Source: CAVVFX01 sp963747535 (GTDB taxonomy: Bacteria > Acidobacteriota > Terriglobia > Bryobacterales > Bryobacteraceae). From it: a stretch of DNA of 64,000 nt. This document shows, in pieces, positions 53,926 to 62,907 of the stretch. Made by a program: the position numbers and the translations under genes. The DNA is taken from the NCBI GenBank assembly GCA_963747535.1, contig CAVVFX010000008.1:186001-250000 (forward strand), written 5' to 3'. The notes below the pieces were generated by a model. It worked only from the letters and a program-made list of their open reading frames with translations, searched no databases and was not told the origin of the DNA. Every line of letters begins with the position of its first letter. The stretch's first letter is position 1.

Positions 53926-56900
53926 ATGCAGACAATACGCCGGCATCTAAGTTCACTTTCGGATTTTTTCACACGTGTTTGCCTTTGCCTATTGATCGTG
54001 GCGGGCATCGCTTTTGGCCAGGGGACTACCGGCGCCATTGATGTGACGGTAACCGACTCCACCGGATCAGTAGTACCTGGCGCAAAACTAACCGCGATCA
54101 ACACTGGAACTGGAGCGCAATTCCGGTCCGAAGCCGATAGCGGAGGACGCGCGCAGTTCTTGCTGCTTCGCGCGGGCAATTACTCCGTTACTGTCGAACA
54201 GCTAGGATTTGAAAAACTCTTACGCGAAGGTGTCATCGTAAACTCTACCGACATTGTCCATCTCGATCTGAAACTCAGCGTCGGGGCTGTCAGTCAGACG
54301 CTTACCGTTGCCGAAACCTCTCCCTTGCTACAGAGCGAGCATGCGACTCTCGGTCAAGTGGTGGAGCAGCGACAGATTACCGGCACTCCCCTGGCGACCA
54401 GAAACTTTACGCAATTGCTGGGAACCGGTGCGGGGATTCAGGGTAGCCTGGTCAATGCCGATAACCCGGGTACGGGCGGCGCCAACGTCAGCGTGAATGG
54501 CGCTCGGAACGGCAGCAATGCGCTCATGGTGGACGGGGCTCCTTCCGATAACGTGCTGAATCTTGCGCCGGACGGTGATGGGACGCCTAGCATCGAGTTC
54601 CTTGGTGAATTCAAGATTCTGAGCCACGATTATGGCGCGGAGTTTGGCCGGGCTCTGGGTTCGGTGATTAACGTGACGACCAAAAGCGGCACCAACCAAC
54701 TGCACGGCGAGGCCTACGAATTTCTCCGCAATAAAGATCTGAGCGCCCGGCCTTTCTTCAGCGCTGTCGACGGCGAGAACACGCAGAACCAGTTCGGCGC
54801 GAACATCGGCGGAGCCATCAAGAAAAACCGGACATTCTTTTTCGGCGGATGGGAAAGCTCGCGTCAGCGCAACGCCAATTCCGGCAGTTCAACCATTGCC
54901 GCAGTGGTGCCGACAGCCGCGCAGCGGGCTGGGAACTTCGGGTCGGAGAAACTCATCGATCCGGCTAGCGGGATTCCTTTCCCGAACAACACCATTCCGG
55001 CCAGCGAACTATCGCAAACAGCCCTCGCCCTGCAAAGCAAGCTCATTCCGCTGCCCAACTACAATTCCGGCGGCGCAACCAACTTCTTTGCCGCGCAAGT
55101 GGTCCCCACCGATATCAACCAGTACACTATCCGTGTCGATCACCGCATCAACGATAAGAACCTGTTGTGGGGACGCTGGTTCGACAGTTATGAGCATGAT
55201 CTCGCACCCTTCGGCCAGGGGTTCGTCGGCTTCGGTTCGCTGACCCACCGCAACAAGCACGAGGCCACCGCCAACTACACACACATCTTCACCCCGAACA
55301 TCGTCCTTGAGAACAGCCTCGCTTATAACCAGACCGATCAGTACCTGGCAGTCACCGATCGCACCAGTTTCCAATCCGTTGACCTCCATCCGTTACCGGT
55401 CACTGAAACGGATGACGGCTTGTCGCAGATTGCGATCTCGAATTACATGACTCTGGGCAATGTTCAAGGCTGGGCCGACCACGTGAAAACCGCGACCGCA
55501 AGATCGGACCTCAGCTATACCAACGGACGCCATAACATGAAGTTCGGATCCGAACTCAGGCCCGATCTTTATGACGACGCAAACAAGCTGAACAATCGCG
55601 GCGTGTTCAACTTCACCGGCACCGCCACCGGCGACGCTTATGCGGACTTCCTGATGGGGTACACGCGCACCAAGGTCTTCGGAGCCGGTCCGGGCAGGAT
55701 CCTGAACCGCGACTTCGGCGCGGGCTTCTACGCGAGCGATCAATGGCGCGTCACCGACAGGCTCACCATCACTATGGGTGTGCGTTATGAACCCTTTTGG
55801 CAGCCGGTGGCCTACAACTTCGACCGCACCAACTGGTATCCGGACCTTTACACCGGCGTCGGCTCGGCGGCGAGTGCCGGCATCGTGCAGGCCTATCACA
55901 ACGGAATCGGCGGCAGCACGGTGCATAACGATATGAACAATTTCATGCCGAGGTTGGGTATCGCGTGGCGCGTCACCGATAAATGGGTAATTCGGACAGG
56001 AGCGGGATTGTACTACGATCAGCGGACAGGACAAATCGCACAGCAAGGATTCCAGAACTCACCGGGCTACACGTCCGTGAACATAGACTGCTCGGTGGCG
56101 GGAAGTGGCTGCTCGTTGAAGACGCCCGATAATTTCACGTTCGTCGATCCGGGCTATAGCCCCACTGCCCTTGCGTATCCGACGAGTCCCACGCAAGCGA
56201 TCAATTATGCGGCCATCGAGAGGAACACCAAGACCGACAACGCCTGGCAGTGGAACTACACGGTCCAACGTTCTCTCCCGGGAGACACGATTGTTGAAGC
56301 GGCGTACGTGGGGACCAAGGGCACTCACCTGATGGGAAATTACGTTGGAAATCCGTACATCCCGATCGGTTTCAATCCCAGCAACCCTCAGCCCAACACC
56401 CTGGTCTCGGAGTATCCGGGCTTGGGTCTGAACCTCATCACCGGCCAGGGTGCAAGTTCAAACTACAACGCGCTTCAAGTCACGGTAAAAAAGCGCGTCG
56501 CCTCGGGCATCTTGATGGCTGCTTTCACCCAATCCAAAACATTGAGCGATGGTGTCGATAGCTCAACCCGGTTCTATACGACCATGGGCCTCGCACCTTG
56601 GTGGAACTGGAGACGCGCCTGGGGACCGACGGATTTCGATCGCCCTCAGCGTCTCTCCCTAACCTTTAGTCAGGATCTGCCGAAACACTTTAAATCCGGC
56701 CTTCCCAAGTACCTTCTGAATAACTGGTCGATCAACGGTATGTTCGTGATTCAATCGGGAACTCCGTTGAGTGTCACGAACCAGACCAGCGGGCAGGGTC
56801 TCGGCGGCGCCGATTCCAGTCCAACAGCGGCGCTCTACTCAAACGTCGTGGCCGGCGCCAACTTGGTGAACCCTGGCCCCAATGATTCGAAGGTTAACCA

Positions 56901-57189
56901 CTATATCAACCTGGCAGCCTTTTTCAAGGCGCCCGCCGGAACCGTCGGCGACTCCGGCCGCAACATTGTACGAGGACCCGGCCAGGGTAACCTCGACTTC
57001 TCGATCTTCAGAGGTTTCCCCATTCGAGAGCGCGCGAATCTGGAGTTCCGCAGCGAGTTTTTCAACATCACAAATCATCCCAACTTTGGCAACCCGAATA
57101 CCAGTATGGACTCGGCGAACTTCGGCCAGATCAACACTACGTTGACCAATGCTCGAATCATCCAATTTGCGTTGAAAATGATGTTCTGA
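53926..57189 (+). CDS. Oar-type TonB-dependent receptor, complete
   Basis: A 1087-residue outer-membrane receptor. Signal peptide (VCLCLLIVAGIAFGQ), carboxypeptidase-regulatory Ig domain (GAIDVTVTDSTGSVVPGAKL ... LGFEKLLREGV), plug (QLLGTGAGIQGSLVNADNPG, VNGARNGSNALMVDGAPSDN, GRALGSVINVTTKSGTNQLH) and a 22-strand-type barrel ending RIIQFALKMMF with terminal Phe. Typical length. The ATG at 53926 has TTGAGGAAA upstream; a start nine codons earlier lacks it. Oar-type receptors in this phylum are linked to oligosaccharide or peptide uptake; the ligand here is unknown. Confidence 0.88.
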   Translation: MQTIRRHLSSLSDFFTRVCLCLLIVAGIAFGQGTTGAIDVTVTDSTGSVVPGAKLTAINTGTGAQFRSEADSGGRAQFLLLRAGNYSVTVEQLGFEKLLREGVIVNSTDIVHLDLKLSVGAVSQTLTVAETSPLLQSEHATLGQVVEQRQITGTPLATRNFTQLLGTGAGIQGSLVNADNPGTGGANVSVNGARNGSNALMVDGAPSDNVLNLAPDGDGTPSIEFLGEFKILSHDYGAEFGRALGSVINVTTKSGTNQLHGEAYEFLRNKDLSARPFFSAVDGENTQNQFGANIGGAIKKNRTFFFGGWESSRQRNANSGSSTIAAVVPTAAQRAGNFGSEKLIDPASGIPFPNNTIPASELSQTALALQSKLIPLPNYNSGGATNFFAAQVVPTDINQYTIRVDHRINDKNLLWGRWFDSYEHDLAPFGQGFVGFGSLTHRNKHEATANYTHIFTPNIVLENSLAYNQTDQYLAVTDRTSFQSVDLHPLPVTETDDGLSQIAISNYMTLGNVQGWADHVKTATARSDLSYTNGRHNMKFGSELRPDLYDDANKLNNRGVFNFTGTATGDAYADFLMGYTRTKVFGAGPGRILNRDFGAGFYASDQWRVTDRLTITMGVRYEPFWQPVAYNFDRTNWYPDLYTGVGSAASAGIVQAYHNGIGGSTVHNDMNNFMPRLGIAWRVTDKWVIRTGAGLYYDQRTGQIAQQGFQNSPGYTSVNIDCSVAGSGCSLKTPDNFTFVDPGYSPTALAYPTSPTQAINYAAIERNTKTDNAWQWNYTVQRSLPGDTIVEAAYVGTKGTHLMGNYVGNPYIPIGFNPSNPQPNTLVSEYPGLGLNLITGQGASSNYNALQVTVKKRVASGILMAAFTQSKTLSDGVDSSTRFYTTMGLAPWWNWRRAWGPTDFDRPQRLSLTFSQDLPKHFKSGLPKYLLNNWSINGMFVIQSGTPLSVTNQTSGQGLGGADSSPTAALYSNVVAGANLVNPGPNDSKVNHYINLAAFFKAPAGTVGDSGRNIVRGPGQGNLDFSIFRGFPIRERANLEFRSEFFNITNHPNFGNPNTSMDSANFGQINTTLTNARIIQFALKMMF

Positions 57190-57289
57190 TTTGCGTTTTA
57201 CCTCGGGATCCGAGCGTGTCGCCGCTGCCTTTTACGTTCGGTAGGGACGTCCGTTATCTTCTATCGGGATGGCGAGTGCAGACGTTTGG

Positions 57290-59228
57290 CGCTGCATCCC
57301 CTACATGGCACTCCCTAACGGTCGTGGCTCAGAAGTTGTTGCTGTCCGCGCGCGTAAGCAAGCGCAATCGTCGGGATAAACCGGCGTGTAGTCGGGGATG
57401 AAAGAGCCCCACAAGAAAGGAGTAGCGACCATCTTGACCTCGAGTCTTGCGCCGGGTACCGCGAGGTGCCGGGTGAAGCGTAGACAGAGGCATCGACGGG
57501 CGAGGAAATGAGCTTCGAAAAACGCAATCTGGACGCCGACCGTGTGCTTGCAACGGGAAGGCAACACTGCCGCATGACGATATACGCGAGTCCGGAGCAG
57601 GTCCAGCGTAGTCCGGGAGCCTTACGCACGTCGAGAAACTACACGCGCGAGAACCGAGAGACCTCGTCGGCATCCGGGGCTAATCCGCCATCGGAACGGC
57701 CCGGGAAGCCAAAAGCGCAATCCGGGCATGGACGCTGGCGAGGAGTCGAACGTCGGCATAGTACCTACGAACCACTGAACAAAGGCGATGGAGACATGGC
57801 CGGCGGAGGAGGGGGAGGGAAGGCCGGTGACCAAGGAGAACATCATGGAATCTAACACTGGCCTGACCCAGAGCGGGGAAAAGGTGTCCCAGGGATTACA
57901 GGGTGTGCGGGAAAGAGCACGAAAGAATAAGCAAGAACGGTTCACTGCACTGCTCCACCATATGACCTTGAACTTACTACGGGAGAGCTTTTACGCCCTG
58001 AAGCGAAAGGCAGCACCGGGGATAGACGGGGTGACATGGAAAGAGTATGCCATCGGGCTGGAGGACAGACTAAACGATCTACACAGCCAGGTGCACCGCG
58101 GAAGTTATCGACCACAGCCGTCCAGGAGACACTGGATCAAGAAAGCCAATGGCAAGCAACGGCCATTGGGGATCGCGGCTCTGGAGGACAAGATTGTCCA
58201 ACAAGCCATGGTCACGGTTCTCAACGCAATCTATGAAGAGGACTTTCGAGGGTTTTCTTACGGTTTTCGGCCAGGGCGCAATCAACATATGGCGCTCGAT
58301 GCACTGTACGTGGCGATCAAGCGGAAGAAGGTGAACTGGATTCTCGATCTGGATCTAAGAAGTTTCTTCGATAACATTTCGCACGAGAAACTGATCCAGT
58401 TAGTCGAGCAGCGAGTGGCCGACCCCAGAGTCCTGCGCATCCTCCGTAAATGGTTGGAAGCAGGAGTAATGGAGGACGGTGTCTGGTCGGAAACAGAGGT
58501 AGGGACGCCGCAAGGCTCAGTGGCATCGCCACTGCTGTCCAACGTGTACCTGCACTATGTTCTCGATCAATGGACCGATCAGTGGAGGAGGGCGGCCCGT
58601 GGCGACGTTACCATCGCGCGCTATGCGGACGACGCCATCCTTGGCTTCGAACGCCAAGACGAGGCAGAGCGCTACCTTCGCGATTTGAAGGAGCATCTGC
58701 GCGAGTATGGACTGGAGCTGAATGAAGAAAAGACACGGCTGATCCGATTCGGGCGGTTTGCCAAGATCAACCGGGCTGAACGTGAAGAGAGAAAACCGGA
58801 GTCGTTCACCTTCCTGGGGTTCCAACATATCTGCGGGAGCAACAGGCTGGGCAGATTCGAGATAAAGCGCATTACGGACGGCAAACGAAGACGGAGGAAA
58901 CTGCAAGAACTCAAGCAGGAACTGCGTCGGAGAATGCACGCGCCGATCGCGCAAGTCGGCGAATGGCTGCAGAGCGTTCTGCGCGGTTACTATCAATACC
59001 ACGCGGTGCCTGGGAACTTGCCAACGCTGACCCGATTTCGGTACCAGGTGGCGCGCCTATGGTACAAAACCCTGTGCCATCGTAGCCAACGGCGACCCAC
59101 ATGGGGCAAGCTGAGTCCCATCTTCGACCACTGGCTGCCCATTCCGCACGTTGTACATGCTTATCCGGACGAACGTTTCGACGCCAGACGCAACGCGTCA
59201 CATCCAAGGTAAGAACCGTATGCGTTAT
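57290..59228 (+). mobile_element. Group II intron, 3' end cut in domain V
   Basis: A structured, non-coding 5' part (including GTAGTCGGGGATGAAAGAGC C at about 57388, like domain I of bacterial group II introns) leads into the maturase gene. After the maturase stop, AGAACCGTATGCGTTA at about 59213-59228 matches the 5' half of a domain V hairpin, but the complementary half (expected ...GCAC..ACGGTTC) is absent and unrelated sequence begins. The exact 5' splice site (GUGYG) was not located, so the left boundary is approximate. Confidence 0.6.
57788..59212 (+). CDS. ltrA: Group II intron reverse transcriptase/maturase
   Basis: A 474-residue intron-encoded protein. Reverse-transcriptase motifs in order: LKRKAAPGIDGVTWKEYA, HWIKKANGKQRPLGIAALED, GFSYGFRPGRNQHMALDALY, WILDLDLRSFFDNISHE, GTPQGSVASPLLSNVYLHYV, catalytic ARYADDAILGF, LNEEKTRLIRFG and FTFLGF, followed by a maturase (X) domain with LRGYYQYHAVPGNLPTL. 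No HNH endonuclease domain is visible after domain X. The start is uncertain: ATG 57788, or ATG 57845 (MESNTGLTQSG). The open frame is intact. Confidence 0.88.
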   Translation: METWPAEEGEGRPVTKENIMESNTGLTQSGEKVSQGLQGVRERARKNKQERFTALLHHMTLNLLRESFYALKRKAAPGIDGVTWKEYAIGLEDRLNDLHSQVHRGSYRPQPSRRHWIKKANGKQRPLGIAALEDKIVQQAMVTVLNAIYEEDFRGFSYGFRPGRNQHMALDALYVAIKRKKVNWILDLDLRSFFDNISHEKLIQLVEQRVADPRVLRILRKWLEAGVMEDGVWSETEVGTPQGSVASPLLSNVYLHYVLDQWTDQWRRAARGDVTIARYADDAILGFERQDEAERYLRDLKEHLREYGLELNEEKTRLIRFGRFAKINRAEREERKPESFTFLGFQHICGSNRLGRFEIKRITDGKRRRRKLQELKQELRRRMHAPIAQVGEWLQSVLRGYYQYHAVPGNLPTLTRFRYQVARLWYKTLCHRSQRRPTWGKLSPIFDHWLPIPHVVHAYPDERFDARRNASHPR

Positions 59229-59314
59229 GTGGTCCCCAAAATTATGTGGCGTCCAGCGGACAACCCCCGGTGATTCATAGACGCGATCGCACTGAACGCC
59301 ACATAACTTCACGG

Positions 59315-59536
59315 CTAAAGCGCGCGCAAAAACGTCATCAGGGCCGGATCATCCCGCCAGCGGCGCGCTGGTTTATCGGCCTCGACAACTTCACACTTGG
59401 CCAGAGCCTTGGCTTTCATCTCCAGATCCATCTCTGCGTAGATGTTGGTAGTGTCGAGAGAGACATGCCCGAGCCAGGCGCGAATCGTATTGATGTCCAC
59501 GCCGGCGCGGAGCAGGTGTGTGGCTGTGGTGTGGCG
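59315..59536 (-). pseudogene. Third tyrosine recombinase, 3' part
   Basis: Reads RHTTATHLLRAGVDINTIRA W, LGHVSLDTTNIYAEMDLEMK (LGH motif and nucleophile Tyr in NIYAE) and ends MTFLRAL. It is the C-terminal end of the recombinase whose N-terminal part is at 62134-62907. The two are separated by the serine-recombinase element; joined, they give an uninterrupted ...SPHTIRH-TTATHLLRAG... domain. Confidence 0.8.
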
Positions 59537-60024
59537 CAAGACGTTTTCGTAATGCTCATGATTCTTGTTCCGCAAAAATCTGCTATCGCTATCATCCGCA
59601 GCATGGAGTTGAGGTCGAACTCGTTCGCTATCTTCGGCCAGATACTGCTGCGGTATTGATTGTGCGATTGCCGGATGGTTCGCAGCTCGCGATAGCCGAA
59701 TGGATGTTGAGCCCGGAGATCTGTGAACAACTGCCGCTGGAACCCGAGCCCCGGATCAAGCTGAGTGCCCTCGTCGATTTGCGGCGGCTCATCGATAGTC
59801 AATCTCAGACCACACCAAGCCCGACCAGTTGTGGACAATCCGCAAGAGGAGGGCAGGATGATGCGCAGCAGCCAAAAGCCGAGCACCCAACAGCGGGAGC
59901 TTCGCTTCGAAGACGAGGAGATTTGGATGAAGCTGCCGGAGGCGGTGCGGGAACGCTGCCGGACTCTTTGGAAGGAGCTACTGGCAAGCGTTCTGAACAA
60001 AGACGAAGGGAGGCAGCCAGATGA
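59518..60024 (+). CDS. DUF5372-like accessory protein of the serine-recombinase element
   Basis: The recognisable part is CYRYHPQHGVEVELVRYLRP, VRLPDGSQLAIAEWMLSPEI and IKLSALVDLRRLID, resembling DUF5372 proteins that sit upstream of large serine recombinases. No ATG precedes it inside the element; the open frame starts in the flanking recombinase, so the true start is unknown and may be non-standard. Its stop overlaps the ATG of the recombinase (ATGA), and its 3' part overlaps the small gene below in another frame, which may mean the protein ends differently in life. Confidence 0.5.
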   Translation: MWLWCGARRFRNAHDSCSAKICYRYHPQHGVEVELVRYLRPDTAAVLIVRLPDGSQLAIAEWMLSPEICEQLPLEPEPRIKLSALVDLRRLIDSQSQTTPSPTSCGQSARGGQDDAQQPKAEHPTAGASLRRRGDLDEAAGGGAGTLPDSLEGATGKRSEQRRREAAR

Positions 60025-60037
60025 GCGACAAGATTAG
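59858..60037 (+). CDS. Small accessory protein of the serine-recombinase element
   Basis: 59 residues from ATG 59858 (or 59861): MMRSSQKPSTQQRELRFEDE, then WMKLPEAVRERCRTLWKELL, a helical pattern (W..LPE..R..C..L...LL) seen in short proteins encoded just before large serine recombinases. GAGGAGGGCAGG lies directly upstream as a ribosome site. It overlaps the recombinase start by 17 bp. Function unknown. Confidence 0.6.
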   Translation: MMRSSQKPSTQQRELRFEDEEIWMKLPEAVRERCRTLWKELLASVLNKDEGRQPDERQD

Positions 60038-62093
60038 CGCACATCACCTGGAGCGTGGAGCCTATATATATGTCCGGCAATCGACCCCACATCAGGTACG
60101 CAATCATTTGGAAGGTAAGGAACGGCAGTACGCACTGGCGGAGCGGGCCAGGCAACTGGGGTTTGCCAAAGTCATTGTGATCGATGATGACTTGGGGAGA
60201 TCCGGTAGTGGCGCGCAAGAGCGACCAGGTTTCGGTCGTCTATTGGCGTCAGTCTGCCAGGGACTGGCAGGGGCAGTGTTCGCTTTAGAGGCATCGCGCC
60301 TGGCGCGCAACAATCGAGACTGGCATCATCTGGTCGACTTGTGCGCACTCGCCGAGACCTTGCTGGTCGATAGTGATGGCATCTATGATCCACGATCGCT
60401 GAATGATCGCTTGTTGCTGGGTCTAAAAGGTTCCATGGCGGAGTTTGAACTGGGCCTGCTACGACAACGCGCGCGCGAAGCCTTTGAGCAAAAGGTCAAA
60501 CGCGGTTTTGCACTGTGGGAAGTACCAGTTGGATTTGTCCGGACCGAAGAAGGCCGCATCGAGAAAACGCCGGATCGCCAGGTCCAACAGGCGATTGCGA
60601 ATGTGTTCCAGAAATTTCAGCAACTGGGAAGTGCCCGGCAAGCGACGATCTGGTTTCGTGAAGAGCAAATCCTGGTGCCACACGCAAAGCCAGGCACGGC
60701 AGGCAACGAGGTAACTTGGGCGTTGCCAAGCAGTGGAAGAATCCGTCAGATGTTGAAAAATCCCTGCTACGCAGGAGCCTTTGCCTATGGGAAAACAGCT
60801 CCTCGAACGGTGATCGAAGATGGACGAGCGCGTCAACACTCCCGTTATCGAAAGCCGCAGAAGGAGTGGAAGGTATTGCTTGCGGAGCATCATTCGGGGT
60901 ACATCAGTTGGGAGGAGTATTTAGAGAATCAACGTCGTCTGGAGGCGAATGTGGCATGGAGCGATGGTGAGGGAAGCGGTGCCGCTAAGCTGGGTCCGGC
61001 ACTATTATCCGGGTTGCTGCGATGCGGTCGTTGTGGACGAAAGCTGATGGTGGCCTATGGCGGCACCGATGGCCGCGTGCCGCGCTACGTTTGTCGAGGG
61101 GATCGAGGGAGTCGCGGTCCGGGCACCTGCATGACCATTGGGAGTCTTCGTGTGGATCGGGTGGTGGCTCACAGCGTTCTGGATGCGATTCAGCCGGTAG
61201 GGATCGAGGCCGCGGTCAAAATTAGCGAAGGCGTGCAAGCGGAGGATGATGAAAAAAGGAAGGCCTTGGAACTGGCTTTGGAGCGAGCGCGCTATGAAGC
61301 CAGCCGAGCACGCCGGCAGTTCGATGCCGTTGATCCGGAAAATCGTCTGGTAGCCGGTGAATTAGAAGCCCGCTGGAATCGTGCGCTACAGCAGGTGGCT
61401 GAACTCGAGGTACGGATTACGGCTATGGGGGAAAGACCTGCCCCGATCAACGATCAGCAGAAAGCGGAGTTGATGAAACTGGGTGACAATGTAAAGGCGG
61501 TGTGGAACCACCCAAACGCATCACTGTCGTTGAAGAAGCGAATCCTACGAACAGTGCTGAATGAGATTGTCGTTGACAGTAAGCCAGAATCGTCTAATCA
61601 TCGGTTGATCCTGCATTGGGCAGGAGGCGTTCATACCGAACAATTTGTAGAGCGCACACCAACGGGCAAACATAGGCGCAGTGCGGCGCGAACCGTTATC
61701 GACTTAGTAAGTGAGTTAGCGAAAGTATGTCCAGATAAGACGATCGCGGCCATCCTGAACCGTCTTGGATACAAAACTGGGCAGGACAAGACCTGGAATG
61801 CATCGCGAGTCGCTGGTTTGCGCGGGTATCATAAAATCGAACCGTTCCAGAAACAGGAAGGCTGGGTAACACGGGAGGAGGCGGCGCGAGAACTCAAAGT
61901 GAGCAACACCGTTATCAAGCGGCTTATCCGCGAGAAGGTACTCCCGGCTACGCAGGTTGTAGACTGTGCACCATGGGTGATCCTTCGAGCGAGCCTGGAA
62001 TTGCCGGCAGTGCAGGCACGGGTTCAGGCGGTTCACTCTGGCCGTAAACTGCCGTTGGCCGCGCCCGATCAGGCGGAATTGTCTTTAGAATGA
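60021..62093 (+). CDS. Large serine recombinase
   Basis: 690 residues. The N-terminal resolvase domain has the nucleophile Ser in YIYVRQSTPHQ and catalytic Arg segment FALEASRLARNNRDWHHLVD, with EFELGLLRQRAREAFEQKVK. The recombinase domain includes IRQMLKNPCYAGAFAYGKTA, and a zinc ribbon has CGRCGRKLMVAYGG and YVC. A coiled coil (ARYEASRARRQFDAVDPENR) and a C-terminal HTH-like region (WVTREEAARELKVSNTVIKR LI) follow. All catalytic features are intact. It moves the element that carries it, now inserted in the third tyrosine recombinase. Confidence 0.88.
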   Translation: MSDKISAHHLERGAYIYVRQSTPHQVRNHLEGKERQYALAERARQLGFAKVIVIDDDLGRSGSGAQERPGFGRLLASVCQGLAGAVFALEASRLARNNRDWHHLVDLCALAETLLVDSDGIYDPRSLNDRLLLGLKGSMAEFELGLLRQRAREAFEQKVKRGFALWEVPVGFVRTEEGRIEKTPDRQVQQAIANVFQKFQQLGSARQATIWFREEQILVPHAKPGTAGNEVTWALPSSGRIRQMLKNPCYAGAFAYGKTAPRTVIEDGRARQHSRYRKPQKEWKVLLAEHHSGYISWEEYLENQRRLEANVAWSDGEGSGAAKLGPALLSGLLRCGRCGRKLMVAYGGTDGRVPRYVCRGDRGSRGPGTCMTIGSLRVDRVVAHSVLDAIQPVGIEAAVKISEGVQAEDDEKRKALELALERARYEASRARRQFDAVDPENRLVAGELEARWNRALQQVAELEVRITAMGERPAPINDQQKAELMKLGDNVKAVWNHPNASLSLKKRILRTVLNEIVVDSKPESSNHRLILHWAGGVHTEQFVERTPTGKHRRSAARTVIDLVSELAKVCPDKTIAAILNRLGYKTGQDKTWNASRVAGLRGYHKIEPFQKQEGWVTREEAARELKVSNTVIKRLIREKVLPATQVVDCAPWVILRASLELPAVQARVQAVHSGRKLPLAAPDQAELSLE

Positions 62094-62133
62094 ACGAACT
62101 CTGAAAGGTGGTGTAGTATGCCGAAGCGTGCCG

Positions 62134-62907
62134 GATCGTGTGGGGACTGACCCGTTTTTCCGCCAGTGAGGGCATTTGGACCTGAGCTTTGCTGACATAT
62201 CGCTCGACCAGCGTGTGGATGCCGAATCTTGTTATCGGATGACCGCAGCGATTGAGAAAGACACATGCGGCCGGAGAGCGGCTGGTAATGAGAACTTTGA
62301 GTTCATTAACCGTACTCGGCCACAAAGGACATTGCCGCTCTTTTCCACCCTTACCCCGGATTTTCACGGAACAACCAGCCAAGTCCAGTTCGCTCACGAG
62401 CAACTGTGCGGCTTCCTGGGCACGAGTGCCGGAGTTGTAGAGAAATAGCAGCAAAGCGTGATCGCGGCGGCCTTGGGCAGTTTGCCGGTCGGGGGAAGCG
62501 ATCAGAGCATCCATCTGCGGTTTATCCAAATAGGGGACGATTGCCTTGTTGGTTTTCTTAAATGGGATTGAACGGATCTGACCACACCAGTCGATGTGTT
62601 CCGGACTGTGTTCTCCCACGAAACGAGCGAGAGCATGCACCGCAGCCAAGCGCTGGTTGCGAGTGCTGATTGTACACTTCCGCGACTGTTCCAAGTCCGT
62701 CAGAAAAAGACGCACCAGATCCGTCGATATGTCGACCACGGTCAGTCGGTCGACGGCTCGGGTCAGTTTGCCAGAGATAAAGGAAATCAGCAGCACCAGG
62801 GTATCGCGGTAACTACGTTGTGTATTGCGCGCCAGATTGCGCTCGGCCACCAGATGTTCGAGCAGAAATCTCCGCACCCAAGGTCCCAGCAATGTTAGAT
62901 TATTCAC
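62134..62907 (-). pseudogene. Third tyrosine recombinase, 5' part
   Basis: From GTG 62907 (MNNLTLLGPWVRRFLLEHLV) with GGAGGGAC upstream. It has the core-binding SAM-like domain (SFISGKLTRAVDRLTVVDIS) and the first half of the catalytic domain: catalytic Arg in YNSGTRAQEAAQLL, beta-hairpin Lys in KIRGKGGKERQCPL, and the box SPHTIRH, where the recombinase sequence stops. Beyond 62134 the frame enters the inserted element. The C-terminal end is at 59315-59536. Confidence 0.8.

Larger units (their letters stand above)
59537..62133 (+). mobile_element. Serine-recombinase element inserted in a tyrosine recombinase gene
   Basis: The interrupted gene reads up to CACACGATCCGGCAC on the right side (about 62128-62142, minus strand) and resumes CGCCACACCACAGCC on the left (about 59536 downward), so removal of about 2.6 kb restores it. 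No terminal inverted repeats are evident, as expected for a serine recombinase; a CGNCAC hexamer is present at both edges (GTGGCG at 59531, GTGCCG at 62128 on the plus strand). Cargo is the DUF5372-like gene, the small gene and the recombinase. Confidence 0.75.
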
